From NCBI GenBank assembly GCA_028023455.1, contig JAQFVV010012420.1, positions 2,542,001-2,606,000 of the forward strand: a DNA stretch of 64,000 nt, given 5' to 3'. This DNA comes from Epiperipatus broadwayi (taxonomy: Eukaryota > Onychophora > Udeonychophora > Euonychophora > Peripatidae). The notes beneath the pieces are model-generated. The model was given only the letters and a program-made list of their open reading frames with translations, had not been told where the DNA came from and made no database searches. This document shows, piece by piece, positions 1 through 12,559 of this stretch. The position numbers and the translations under genes are program-made. Within the stretch, counting starts at the first letter, position 1; every line of letters starts with the position of its first letter.

Positions 1-399
1 CATTATTAATTTATTCAGCAAATGGATTTTTTTTCAACAACTTAACCATATAGTTCATGGTTTGTGTTGGTCACCATTTGCATAAATCAGTGGCTGTTAA
101 ATTACATTTGTGAAACAGAGATAACAATGACTGCAGGATTGTCAAGACTCCAGTTGCAACTATAATGATCAATTCCAAACTGGCTTTATTATTAGATCTG
201 GAAAATAAAATTTGTTTGAAACCTTATAAAAATTCCATTTTTTGATAACATAATTTTTAAATTGCAGATTTTTTGTTGATTGGTATCTTGATTTGAGTAG
301 AATCTTAGATGGTGAGACTATATTTTGAGTTATTTATTGAAGTCCAATCTCCTTACCAGCTATTTATTTATTTTTTGTGAAGCAACTTTTTTTTCTGAT
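1..399. other. AT-rich sequence, no gene seen
   Basis: Unstructured AT-rich DNA. It may hold the far decayed 3' part of the LINE that begins at about 1660 on the minus strand, but no convincing motif is visible here. Confidence 0.4.
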
Positions 400-1660
400 A
401 TCTGACAGAATAGGAACTCACTGTAAAGAAGCAGATTTGAGTATGTACCTTTCTCCATATAGGGGGATATTATTCATCAGCAGAATATGCTAGCTGCTAA
501 GTAAGCTGTCCATAAAGTGTTTGCTAGGAATTAATTTTGATATAATCTTAGATAAATGAGGAAAATAAATTAGGCTACAATCTAAAGTTACTCCTAACTA
601 GCAAGGACTAGAATTGTGTTTAAGTATATTACCACAATAGGTTATATTCAGATAACTGGATGATTTTCTGTTATTTAGATGAAAAATTGAACAAATCATT
701 TTCATTGAATTAGAAATAGAACCCCTGTTTTTAAAAAAGAATTTCCAAGTTTTCATAACCTTCTATTTTAGAAAAGAATCTCTTTTGAGAAGTTAAAGCA
801 GTATCAACAAAGATATAGTTTGTGTATGCTATAATAGAAAGTTCATTGATGAATATATTAGTAAAGCAAGCAAGAGAACTGGACTCTGTGGTAACTATTT
901 AATAAAATTTTGTACCTATGATTATAATTTAGGGTCATTTGAATACATCTGTTGAAGAGCATTTTTTCAAGTAAATAAATATTTTCTTGCATCCAATAAT
1001 TATAAAATTTTTAGATCAATTTTTCTAACCAAATCATAAGCTGAGATTAGATCAATAATGGTAGCATCAGTTTTTATTTTTGAATCTTTTTCAATATGAG
1101 TTATTAAAAATAAAACTTGTTCACAGCAGTTTCCATCTGATCTAAAACCACAGTGCTCTATAAATAAAATTATTTTCAACTTGTTGCAAAATCCTTGTTA
1201 ATATAATTCATCAAAAAGCTTGTAGAGAACACAATTGGGCAATAATTTTGGGGATCTTTGCTGGATTTATTTGAAGACTGCTTTAATTTTGCTTTTATGC
1301 CAAATTTTTGAAATAAATATGGAAAAAATAGTAATACTAAACAGATTTGGCATTCGTACCTTGGATTTACATCCTACATTTTTTATAAATTCTGGAAGTG
1401 TGTTGTTTTTTCTTAGGGCTTTTGCTGATTTAAGATAATTAAAGACAAGTTCAAGGTTTCTAACATCTACTGATTTTATCATTTAATCAATTTTGGGTTT
1501 AAAGATTAATATATAAGATTAGCAACCTGATTAGCAGTGATTATAATAAATTTTTTACACATGCTTTTACATCCATCAAGCTTTTATAAAAGTGATCAAA
1601 TATTATGATTAAATCTTGCAAAGTTTTGTTTCATTATGACCTCACTCCACTTTGCTTCTA
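400..1660 (-). pseudogene. Decayed non-LTR retrotransposon reverse transcriptase (Jockey/CR1-like)
   Basis: The minus strand translates, with several stops and frame changes, to a recognisable run of reverse-transcriptase landmarks. In order these are: a pre-RT stretch with CKSMCKKFIITANQVAN (about 1600-1530, like the Gly/Arg-Lys-Ser...TANAIA region of Jockey/CR1 proteins); a block reading LPEFIKNVGCKSKVRMPNLF; then PNCVLYKLFDELY (the usual ISLLCTLYKLLERL block); CGFRSDGNCCEQVLFLITHIE (the QAGFRKGRSCCDQVL block); and ATIIDLISAYDLV at about 1040-1010, matching the F-D-L-S-A-A-Y-D-T-V active-site block with the first Asp kept. Downstream, 980-840 continues weakly, and 540-400 may be the region after the YADD motif. 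The YADD motif itself was not found. It is dead: no long open frame, 5' truncated, no visible poly(A) tail. The limits, especially below 840, are uncertain. Confidence 0.72.
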
Positions 1661-3013
1661 ATTTTTTTAATTGAATTAAATATTGAAATATATATTATTC
1701 TATTAATTTTTTGTATTTTAATACTAACTACAAATTACATAATATTCTCATATACTTCCAAGAGTAGGTTTTCTAACGCCATCTACTGTAACTTTGAGTA
1801 ATCAACGAGAATAAGAATATTATAGCGCTTTTACCATCTCAGGTTTTAAGTTACAATAGACAGCTCTAGAGTAGTATGAAGAGAACTTCTCCTGTTTTAT
1901 ATATTAATGTATTATTTTTAAATACTTTTTTAAAATTGATAATTGATTAAAATGCATTTATCTGATGGACATTTTATTATACTATGGAATGATTGAATAT
2001 GAGGAAATTCTCAGTAAAAAAAGGGTTAGCATTAAAATGATTACAATAATAAATGATAAAGCATACTGAAACATGGAGTTAACAACATCTCATTTAATCT
2101 AATATTATGTATTTAGAAAATAGTTACATTCTCTTATTGTAATTTAGAACTGCTTTTTGATGACTATTCATTCATAAGAATAATATTTTTAAAAGTATTA
2201 GAGAATATTCTGGAAGAATTTTAATTATGCTCATTGATTTTTAAATTTTAAGTTTGTTTTATTTTATTTTTCAAAATTTTTCAATGCACAATTAGTTGTC
2301 AGTAGATTTCAATCGAATGTTCATCTTTTTTTTTTTGATTATTGTTAATTGAAATAAATGTGTAAAATAATAAATATTAATTTTTTATTTGTCTATTTTT
2401 ACAATGAAAAATGCTGATCTACACTGATTACTCAAATCTTACAATCGATGTCTGAGAAAAAACATTAAATATAGAAAATTATTGCTCCTAATATATATAT
2501 ATTAGTGATCTCAGTTAACTTCAGGCATGTGGCATCTTTTTAGAAAGGGAATGATAAAAAACAAAAAAATTACACTGAATTTTTTCACAGCTAACATTAT
2601 GGCTTTTTGAATCAGACAAAAGTCAAGTGATGTAAATTGGTAAGGAAATAAATTTACAGGGATTTAATAATTTTTTAAAAAATATCTTCTTCTTTTCCTA
2701 AAACCAAGTATATATTCTTTTGAATTTTAAATAACAATAAAGGCCACGGGATAGGTATATATTTATTTTGAAGTTCATTCTATTGGGAATATAACCAGAT
2801 ATTAAGATAGCTATCATAAGAAATTTCAGATATTTGCTGTACTACTGCCTAATATACAGTAAATTGTTTATTGCCTATTTAAAATTAACATGTAGTCATT
2901 ACTTCTAGTAATATATATAAGACAAAATGCAGTTTGAAAATATGAATAGAAAGATAAAATATAACCATGTGATTAGATAGCTTGGAATATCATATGACAT
3001 TCATTCAGCCAAG
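1661..3013. other. AT-rich spacer with two copies of a short dispersed motif
   Basis: No coding signal. It carries a 34 bp dispersed motif at 1772-1804 (minus orientation) and a weaker copy at 2420-2450 (plus orientation); see the separate finding. Otherwise it is simple AT-rich sequence with short TA runs near 2490. Confidence 0.4.
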
Positions 3014-3436
3014 TTGCAACTTAATTTGATTGTTTTACTTATCAAGATATTTGGTAAAATGAAAAACAGAAAAGGTAATGCTAAATATTATTTAAAAACT
3101 ACCTTTTCTATACATATTTTTATTTTACCAGATATTATGTTGGCTCAGAAAAAAATAAAATTAGTAACAATTGAATTATCAAGATATCATTATTTGGAAA
3201 TGATGTCATCTAGAAACTCCAAAAAGTGTAAAAATGAAAGTTTTTATGGTGAAAATATGATTGACAATAGAATACAATGGAGAAGTACAATTGTACAAAG
3301 TGTTAAGTTTTTCAGAAAGAAAAGTTTTCTACAGAAGATGTTACATGATAACATCATAGAACATCAAATAAGCAGATTAATCCACCTGAATGTTTTATAC
3401 AAGAACACTTTATGTTTCATGGATTGGCCTCTATAA
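3014..3436 (+). other. Unassigned 140-codon open frame
   Basis: One of the longest open frames in the window outside simple repeats. It starts at an in-frame TTG/CAA context after a possible acceptor (ttcattcag at about 3000-3008), and the first ATG is internal to the open stretch. The translation is rich in Lys, Ile, Leu and Ser, has no signal peptide or membrane segment that I would trust, and matches no family I recognise. In DNA this AT-rich, a 140-codon frame is expected by chance roughly once in a window of this size, so chance is the leading explanation. An exon or a transposon remnant are alternatives. Confidence 0.15.
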
Positions 3437-6400
3437 TCATCATAAAACTAATCTTTCATCACTTGTTATTATTATTATTATTATTTTATCTTGAAATGAC
3501 TATATTTGTTTATAAATTGCTGCTATTAAAGAAATAAATCCTCAGTTATGAGTATTATAAATCCAGAAAGTTAGGCATAATAAATAAGCGGGGTGGGGCA
3601 GACAGTTTATAATTATTGTTGTTCTCAGGAAATATTATAATAAATATAAGTTTGTTATATAAAATAATGTTTTTTTAACAACTGACTGTATCAATCTACC
3701 CAAAATTGAAAAATGGAAGGATCTCATGTATAATGATTAGTACTTCCATTTCCTAAGCAATGATTTACAATTTAAATCTAGGTGACATTTTAAATTCTTT
3801 TCAGATAGTTGAAGATTTTTAAAAAAATAAAATATTTTGAAATTGTTGAACCACAATCAACAAATAATTCAAAAATACATATTGTAGTTATATTGCTAAT
3901 ATTAACTGAAGAATTTTCCAGGTTAATCTGAGATTGTTAGATGAATGTTAACATAGTAATAGATAAATAAAAAACATGATTGTCAAAATAATACAGCCTT
4001 GTTCATACTACCAAAGAAAGATCATATATCTAGGAGTGCCATTTATTCTATACTAGAGCCATCTATTGTAAACTTGAATAATAAAGGTATTAAATGAAAG
4101 TCATGTGACATTTTGCTGACATGTCTCATGTTTTACTTATACCTTTAAAATTAAAAATGTCATGAATAAAAAATGTTGATAAAAGTTATTTATATATATA
4201 TTTCTGGTCTATTGACACTCTAGACAAAATCTATACTACTGATTATAATGCAATTTGCATAGACAATCATTTTACTATTTACATTTTTTAAGATGAAATA
4301 AATAAGGATAAAGTCATGTGATCTGATTACTTCTTGAAGATTTTCCAATTAATAATAATAATATTAACAATGTTCAGAAATCCATAAGAAATTTGAGCAC
4401 CAGCTAGCCACAAACTTGAGTTCCAGAGTTAGTCACTCTATCTCTGCATGGGACTTTCAAATTGATGAATATTATCTGTCCCAGATTTTAAAAATATATT
4501 TAACTGAAAACGTCTCAATTCTAAAATATTTTTTAAGAAATAGTCATTTTAACATAAATAATACAATAAAAATGAAAAATTCAAATCAAAGATGACTCAC
4601 AAAAAAAAAAAACCCAACATAAATAAGGAATTGATTACAAATGTGGAAATCGTTGTGTGTGTGTGTGTTTAAAAAGCTTATTTTAGTATTATAACTTTTT
4701 TTGAAAATAAATATTGAAATATTTTTTAGTGCTTTTATATTTTTTCCTACATATTTCTAATAAAAATTTTATAAAATGCCTTGTAATCTGAAACACAATT
4801 TGGAGTTCAAGTAACAGTAAAGTCTTTTTTTTTCTTTTTGCATAGCTAAAAATCTCAAACAAATTTCAGAATTTTTAAATAGCCATTATAGTTAGTCATT
4901 TCAAAAATGGGTGTTTGTATATTCCTAGGTGAAGAGTAAATTAAGAAAGGAAAATTATGAAATAACTAATAACTGAGAGATGTGTCAACCAGCAGCAATA
5001 ATTTCTATACCTCTACTGTTTTTCAAAACTTATTATAGGTGTTATAAAATGATGTTCAACTAGTATATCTTTCTCAGATATATTTCTAGTAAATTTATAT
5101 CTAGAAGTGCATTTAAATTACTTATATTTGTATTAGTAAGATATCACATTAATTGCATGAATACATATTATAATACCAGACATTTTTGTAATAGCAGAAA
5201 ATCAGAAGATAAAAAATATATAAATTGAGAATTATTACGAGTTATCCAATTTTAAAAAATTACAATTTTGATAATGAAACAAAAACCATAAAGATCTTCA
5301 AATTTTTAGTATATTATTATTATATAACATTAAATGAAAATGTCATTTAATGTGAGTTTGCCATTCTATAATAATATTTCAAAAGTTAAGTCAAGTTTGG
5401 ATTTTTTTTTCAAGTAGTCAAAAAATTTCAGAAAGTGTACAATATTTTTAAGTACCCAAATTAATAGTCATCTCTATTAACTTATTATATATAAAGAATG
5501 TATATTCTAACATAATTTGGGTAGATCAGTGAAATAATGATTATAATATGATATAAATTCCACAAATGGGATAGTTAGTCTTCAGAAGCTGTGATGTATG
5601 TCTTTTGTAGTGTTTTCTACAGATGATAATCATTCAAATCTATGGATTTAAAAAACATCTATTTTAAATGATGAAAGCAGTTACAAAATAACATAATAAT
5701 TAGTTATCCTCATATTTTTGATCTTTTACTATAGTTTAACCTTAATCATAATGAAGAGTTATTATATCAAGATATTAAAATGTTCTATTTGTTTAATAAA
5801 ATTTAAAACAATGAGAACTATCACTTTGCACAATTACAAAATCTTATCACTTCTTTCATGGACTTTTAATTCTTAACTCCAAAAATTATTTCAAATTAGT
5901 ATTGATTATTGTTTGTAGTTAGCTGTAAACTTTGCCCTCTATTGATTATAGCACTCATTTTATACTAAAAACTATGTATATTTCAATTCCCTTTTTCATA
6001 ATGGGGTTTTATTTTTTATTTACAGTACTTTATTTTATTTTCTTGTTTTTTTTTTTTTATTATTTTCTTCTATTTTGCCTAGATTTTTTCTGTTTGTTTT
6101 ATTATTTTTTTAAATGTCTTATTATTTCTACAACAGACAATAGTGATATAAGATAAAAAATGAAATAATATTCATATGATTGTGGGAAAGAATATCAATT
6201 TGATACATGTAGTAATCATAATATGCAAAAACATGTAATAGAGAGTTAATATTGATTTTTGAACATTAAAAAATCATTTAAAAAAATATTTTTAATAGTG
6301 TTAAGATGATTATTGTTTCAATTTTTATAATTTAACAGAGAATAAATTTTACTTATATAGCTTCAATCACATTGTGAATCTAACTCATCAAACATATGAA

Positions 6401-6520
6401 GAGTAACCAATTTTGAAGCAAATATTGTGTATAACGTGTGCATGTGTTTGTGCGTGCGTAGTCTGTGTAGCATAACAAAAATATACAAAAAGAAAAATAT
6501 ATATAAACTAAGAGTACATT
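3437..6520. other. AT-rich spacer, no gene seen
   Basis: Holds an ATT run near 3465, a TG run near 4655, one degraded copy of the dispersed 34 bp motif at 4055-4085, and a T-rich low-complexity stretch at 6000-6120. The T-rich stretch translates to a meaningless Phe/Tyr-rich frame. There is no coding or RNA signal. Confidence 0.45.
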
Positions 6521-6682
6521 AAAACAAAGAAATGGATCAAGCATTTTATTAAACAGACAAAAATCAAATACGATTTTTTACAATAAAAATATCGAAAACG
6601 ATAAAAATAAAAATTAATAATATAAAAAACAAAGAATTGGGTCAAGCATTTCATTAAATAGACAAAAATCAAAAATGATTAG
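6521..6682 (+). repeat. Short direct repeat of about 58 bp
   Basis: Two copies of a unit built round GGATCAAGCATTTTATTAAA and a following acagacaaaaatcaaa, at about 6521-6580 and 6625-6682. They are separated by AT-rich sequence and differ at several bases. This looks like an old local duplication. Confidence 0.6.
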
Positions 6683-8570
6683 CAATAAAAAAGCCATTTA
6701 CGTAAAGTATTAAAACATTTAAAAAAGCAAAATGTCAAAATCAAAATTATTAAAACAAAACAAATGACTTCAAATAAATTCACTACATTAAAAGCGCACA
6801 CAATTTAGTCAAAATAAGTGCTATGATGATGAGGGAAGGGGAGGCAAAAATTACTTATTTCATGGGAAAAAAAAACAACAAATCACAGCACTAAAGAGGG
6901 AGAGTCGACTCACTTGAGCAATGATTCATCAGCTTCGGTGATGAAATTACCTCATACAAACAAATGAAGACATCAGAATTAACATTAAATCATACAAAAT
7001 AAATAGTTTGAATGGTTTATATTAGCCAATAAAAAAAATCAAATTAAGCAGTGAAAAATTCCCATTGATTACTGAGTACTTGCCTGACAAAAGATAGAAT
7101 ATACAATTTCATTTTTTAGTTTTACGTATATAATTGCTAAAACAAAAGCAGTTCTTTACTACCACCTTTAATAAGCTTGAATAATTAATGAATTCAAATC
7201 CACATTCTGCTTTCTGATATTTGCCTTTACTAAATCATTTAATTTATTATTATTCTTAACAACCCTAGAAGAAAAAAGTGCCTATAGTAAATAAAATCTG
7301 AAAATACTAAAATATAGTATATATTTACTGAAGTCATACCTATATGACTATTCAAATAGGATTTGAGTTTTAAACCTTAGAATGTTTTGACTTTCAAATT
7401 TATAGCTTAAATAGTAGAAAATTATATTTCTTACTAAATGCGAAATTGCATTATTTTCAGCTTTAAATTGCAAGTACTCATTGATAAAGGCAAAAACTAG
7501 AAACTGGTTTAAAATGATTTTAAATGCATCATCACATGGTAATCACTGATTACTCAATCTTACTATAGGTGGCACTACATTAGAATAGAGCTGCTCTTAT
7601 AAGAGCTGCTCTTATAAATCATATACTATGTAAATGAAGAATTAAGTGATTTATTTTATGGCATTGACTTGTAGATATTATTATGTTTCTATAGTAGTGT
7701 GATCATGACACACTAGTACGTTATTATAAGAATTTGAGTATGCTGACAAACATTAATGGATTAAGGGTGTATACATTTTAAATTCATGCAATTTTGCATA
7801 TATTCTCTATACTGTGATATGGATGTCTTTCTTATTTATGCTCAGATATCCTTTTCCCTTCTGAACATAAGATGGTGTGACACACTAACATGTAAGTGCC
7901 AGTAAGAAGTTGATAGTAAACTTAGTAAGAAAGAATTGCACATCATTCAATCAATATAAATATAACATGTGAGTTTGTAACATTTTAAATCAATTTTCTA
8001 ATTGAAAAGTATGTTCAAGTATTGCTTCTAGTAGAAAGAAATAATGTTTAAAAAAACAATCCCAAGTTTCTTATTAAAGCTTAAATTTAAATAAACTTTT
8101 ATATTTGAACACTGCAAACTTCCCTGAGAATAAAAAGTTTCTTTAGATCATAATAATTTATAATTTTAGCATAATACAAATTATTGTAAAAATTTCTTTA
8201 TAAACTGACAACATTTTATCTGAAAAAAAAAAAAAAAGTTGTATAAATGATCATTTCTACTAAATACATTGTGATATGGAAATAGTTTGTAATCTATCTC
8301 TACTTTGCTTTCTGATAATATGAAGTCTAAATAATAAAGTTTCTCAATTTTCTTTAAGTATAACTCTGATCATGTTGATAACTATTTGCATTTTTAAGTG
8401 TTTTAATATTGAAAATATAATACCAACTTGTATCTATTAAGTAGTGTGTTATCACTAACTGATCTTGTTACATATTTATAATAGTAATTTTACACACAGG
8501 GAGATATAACAATCTGGATAACATTTAGGATATTTATTAATTGATTTTGAAAAAGAATCAGATTTGAATG
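6683..8570. other. AT-rich spacer, no gene seen
   Basis: Contains a slightly GC-richer patch at 6820-6960 and a 34 bp dispersed motif copy at 7546-7580. Immediately after that motif there is a perfect tandem duplication of a 14 bp unit (agagctgctcttat) at about 7588-7617. No exon could be defended: the patch at 6913-6951 has a weak acceptor and a donor-like gtgagt on the minus strand but only a dozen codons. Confidence 0.4.
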
Positions 8571-8574
8571 GAAT

Positions 8575-9648
8575 CTATAAGAAGATAACTGATACACTGT
8601 TAAAAATTACAACAAAGATAGCTGGTGCAAAAAAAGCAGCAATTGTCCAATAAATACAAAAAGAAGTTAATAATGATATAATATAATTGTGAATTAGCAA
8701 AAAAGCTATATACGTAAATAAAAGATACAAAAGTATAAAATAACAGTTTGGTATTGGTAAAAAACTTACTTCCACCCTAAGAAGAAAAGATGGAACTATT
8801 ACTAAAAAGAGAGAAGATATCAAATATGTGGAAGAGTTATATAAAGAACAAGAAAAAGTATCCCTGCAATTGCTGCATCTTTTGAATTTACAGCATTGCA
8901 AATGAAAAAGTGAGAAATATAATAAAAACTATATGAAAAAAAAAAGCTTTATGAAACCACAGTAGATATTCTTAAAAGAAAAAGGTGAAGAAATAGAAAA
9001 AATGTTGGCAAAGTTATATATCAAATGTCTAAATGATAAAGATGTACCAGATAAATTGGAAAAATAAAGCAATAGAATATCCAAATTATAAGTGTAGTAT
9101 GTTTTTAGTTTTTTATCATTCATTCAGTATTTTCAAGAATTTCTACTATTAGTTTGGATGATTTTCAAATACATGGTTGCCTTGAAGTCCAGCTTTAAAA
9201 CCTAAATTCTCATTGTGAGGCAAAAAAATAGTTTGGAAATGATAATTATCATCTGGTAACTACTGATTTACTCGAGTTTATGCTAAATGGTACTAAATGA
9301 AGACCAGGTTATAAGCATAATAATATGCAAAACTCATGTGATGTTTATTGGCATAATAATATGCACTAATTATTTCCAAATCAATCTAATAAATGGTAGG
9401 TGAAAACTATCTAAATATTCTTAATTGGTATTTAATTAGTCTAACGAGAAGTCATTTCCCCCTGTTTTCTTCATAGTAATGGTGGAATAATCTTTGCCCT
9501 ACATTAGAATATTTAAGGTAACTTTATCTTTTCTTGCCTTTATAGTTATTTAAGAATAACATACACCAGATCAGACTTCAATTTACAAAACATCTTTTCC
9601 AAGGTTTATTAAAACTGGTAGCTATTTTATTCATTATAAAAATATTTA
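8575..9648 (+). repeat. 1 kb repeat, left copy, carrying an RTE reverse-transcriptase fragment
   Basis: The first copy of a unit found again at 12560-13547, the two flanking the Gypsy remnant in direct orientation. Its first half (about 8640-9070) translates on the plus strand, with frameshifts, to a piece of an RTE-type non-LTR polymerase. It has a linker with KDGTITKKREDIKYVEELY, then LKEKGEEIEKMLAKLYIKCL and NDKDVPDK. This corresponds to the usual DGTIITDREEILKRWEEFY...LAKLFTKCL...VPKDWK region just before the RT core. The second half (9070-9648) is non-coding and includes a dispersed-motif copy near 9250-9290. The element is truncated at both ends. The two copies share most of their length with small indels, so the duplication is old. 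Confidence 0.7.
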
Positions 9649-10203
9649 TTCATGAATTATTATATAAACATGTATATATTTATTAATTCAACAAATTTAA
9701 AATGCATGTTTACAATATACCCACTGTTACACCCTATGCCTGCTATCATTGGCAAAAAGTATAGCTTCTAATTGGCTTGCAATTAAAGAACCTTCAGGTG
9801 TGCTTATAAGTTTATTTACACTTCCGGATGTACTGTGACAGTCTGCTTTGTAAGTACAGTGACATTTCCCCTCTATTGTGACATCTTGCCTTAAGTCTGA
9901 TTTAGGTTCTAGCAGTTTCCACTTCCTAGATATGAATTTCCCTCACTGCGTTAACTATATAGTGGACAATCAGCACACTGCTATTTAGCTTTGACAATCT
10001 TTATCTCCCTTTAAGTATAACTGGATTGACTATTTATGGACAGACCCCCATCCATGATAAGAGCAATCAGATTCAGTGAGCATCATTGCCTATTGACCCA
10101 TCTTTCCATAGGACATATATTATCAATTTGTGTATACATTCATCCATGGTAATGAATGCTCAATTCAATCAAAATAAGATGGAATATGGACTAGTTCATT
10201 ATT
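9648..10203 (-). mobile_element. 3' LTR of a decayed Gypsy-type retrotransposon
   Basis: Direct repeat of the segment at 12076-12541. Both begin (plus strand) with a ttattcatgaattattatata block. Both contain the order: caatcagattcag, then a ggacatat(a)t block, then gaatgctcaat and aagatggaat, then ggactagt. Each ends at the same ggactagt(t/c)cattaa sequence, so in element orientation the LTR starts near TGRACTAGTCC. The copies have diverged by many substitutions and indels (about 556 against 466 bp). The internal region between them carries gag and integrase pieces on the minus strand, which makes this the 3' copy. Confidence 0.7.
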
Positions 10204-12075
10204 CCACTGGCTAAAATTAGTCCTGGAAAATGTAGTCATTCAGATGCTTCAGTGGACATCTTAGTCACTTTTTAGTTTTATCAGATTCAGTGACTTTACC
10301 AGCAGGTCCAGTGTCTTCATTTGTAGATCAGGAAAGTTTTAATTTTGTAGATTCATCATTTTTGCATGATGTCTCTTCACTGTTGTTTGATGACTATTCA
10401 CTGATGGCTGGTGATGTATAATTTAGCTTTAGCAGGTTTCTGTGTCTGTAATGTTGCTGACCATCTACTGTTTGAACCACCACTTTTGTGTTCTTATCAT
10501 TTGACTACAAATGCTAGAACACATTTTTTGTGTTTCCCTTGAATGTATGGCACAGGACTTGAAGCACCTATCTGCTTTTTTGTATTTTTCTTTTTATGAC
10601 TTATTTTAGGGTTCAAACCCAATTTATTAATGACCCATTATGAATTTATTTTTGTGAGCTGATTCACTTTAATCACTATAAAAGATGAGGGAAACAGAAA
10701 TGGCCTAATAAATTGCTTTGTTCACCAGAAGATACAATCAGAGGCAGATATATAATATTATTAAACATATTTTAACTTTTGTCTGACCCAAGAGTGATAT
10801 TTGATTATCTTGATAGTCAATAATTTCTCTCCTGCTAGTATGCAGATGATGTTGATTTTTTTAATTAATGATAAGTCACATATTTTTTGACATCATTGTT
10901 GATGTAGCCTTAATAATAATTTTTTGTTTATAAGCCAAATCAATGCATTTCTCATTGTTTATAAAGAGATTTACATTGTATGATTTTATATTACCTTTCT
11001 GGCATTTTGGAATGGATTCTTGCATTAACAGCTTATTTTTTTTACTTTGACAATAAGGAGCTTTTGTGTATCAAACAAATTTACAATAACTACATGCTGT
11101 ATACTGGTGTGGACATTTGGTGTGTATGTGTATTGATTCATGACATCTATAGATGTTTTTTATTTGCCTCTTGAATCAGGCAATGTTTTTATTGTCAGCT
11201 GAGTATTTGTTTGACTCAGTTTCCTGATTGATAACTTTAATGCTGTAGTCCATTTTTTTCTATAGAATTGCTTGATGCATTGTTAACTCAGAGACCCATG
11301 AAAGACAGCTGAATCAAATGTGATATCAGAATCGAACAAAAATCTGATTATAAGATTGTGTTCTTTCATTCTCCAAATGAAATGATTTCTCAATGCTTCA
11401 TGCAAGAAATTTTTAAAATGACAGTTCATGGCTAGCTTTTTGAGTTTAACAGCAAAATCTTTCACATTCTCACTCTCCCCTTGGGTGCAGAGACTGAAGT
11501 GATATATCTGCATTATTATTAAAGATTTTGGACAGAAAAAGTTTTGCAGTAGAGAAAATGGTCTGTCAAATTCAAGATCAGCTGGATTGACAGGATTGCC
11601 TTTGCTTGTAAAATCTATGTCTGAAATCCAATGACTGAAACCAGTGTGTTAATTTTAAGTCAAGCTTTTTGATTAGCCAACCTACAGGGATTGAGGTCTT
11701 TTCTATATACAGGCTAATCAAATCAAAAAGCTTGACTTATATTAGCTGCATATAGAAAAGACCTTAATTCCCGTAGATTGGCTAATTTTCAGGATAGGCT
11801 GAATCAAACTTTGTTAATGAGCCAATTTTAGCCATTTTGATTTTTTTTCTGCTATGAGAGAGAGAAAAAATTCTAACAGTTCTTTAATAATAAATGAGTA
11901 ATCACTCTTATTTGATTTTTAAAATTTTTATTGATGTGCTAATAATCTTAGCTATCAAATTTTGAGATTAATGATAAAAAATCTAATGGTTCACAGGGGC
12001 AAGACCTTGTTCTTTTAAACCTTTTTTCCAACTGTAGGGAAGTTTTATTTTGTCAACTGTACCATATCTATTGTG
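10204..12075 (-). pseudogene. Internal region of decayed Gypsy element (gag and integrase remnants)
   Basis: The minus strand carries a clear gag fragment at 11513-11283. Its translation contains FSLCTQGESENVKDFAVKLK, then LAMNCHF and LHEALRNHFIW, matching the retrotransposon gag core (RxQxxGESVxxFxxxLRxLAxxCxFG...LxExLRDRFVxGL) of K02A2.6/Gypsy-type elements. At about 10495-10413 the frame VVQTVDGQQHYRHRNLLKL is followed by a short tail and a stop; it resembles the C-terminal tail of integrase (DGR.WRRHxDQLR). Between these two, protease, RT, RNase H and most of the integrase are missing or unrecognisable, so this is a deletion derivative. The 5' leader is split by a small inverted repeat (11657-11786). 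No functional protein can be made. Confidence 0.72.
11657..11786. repeat. Interleaved inverted repeats inside the Gypsy leader
   Basis: Two inverted pairs overlap in the order P-Q-P'-Q'. P (11657-11674, AAGTCAAGCTTTTTGATT) is perfectly complementary to P' (11721-11738). Q (11674-11717) is complementary, with a few mismatches, to Q' (11741-11786), including the ggtcttttctatat core. The pairs cannot both form simple hairpins at once. Confidence 0.8.
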
Positions 12076-12541
12076 TTTATTCATGAATTATTATATAAAT
12101 ACAGGCACATGAAAATATAATTGATATATATTTATGAATTCACCAAATATAAAAAGCATATTCACAATATATACATTATTAAACCTCTGACTGCTAATGT
12201 TGGTGAGGTATATCTTCTAGTTGCTTTGCAACTATAGAAGGGATTCTAACTACACTCTGAAAACTTGCTTCACATCTGATTTAAATTCTAGCATTCCAGT
12301 CCTGAAAGTGGACTGCATACTGTTTATTCAGCTTTGACAGTCTTTGTCTTCCTTTACCTCCAACTGGATTGACTATTTATGGCCAGATTCCCATCCATGA
12401 CAAGCAATCAGATTCAGAGAGTATTATCATCTACTAGTCTGTTCTTGCCTTTGGACATATGTTCTCTATTTGTATATACATTGCTCTATCATGATGAATG
12501 CTCAATAAAGATAAGATGGAATCTGGACTAGTCCATTAATT
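12076..12541 (-). mobile_element. 5' LTR of the decayed Gypsy-type retrotransposon
   Basis: Direct-repeat partner of 9648-10203 and upstream of gag in element orientation. The shared order of blocks is given at that entry. No convincing tRNA primer-binding site follows it on the minus strand; a weak TGG-containing candidate (tggtacag) lies about 15 bases inside. No target-site duplication is visible outside the two LTRs, consistent with later rearrangement. Confidence 0.68.
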
Positions 12542-12559
12542 GAATGCAAGATGAAATAT

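Noticed and set aside
1235-1438. Plus-strand 67-codon frame
   Set aside because: Antisense shadow of the LINE polymerase remnant on the minus strand.
5932-6156. Phe/Tyr-rich 74-codon frame
   Set aside because: Encoded by a T-rich low-complexity run; no membrane-protein context or start signal.
6913-6951. Mini-exon with gtgagt donor on the minus strand
   Set aside because: Only about 12 codons, weak acceptor, and no neighbouring exon in phase.
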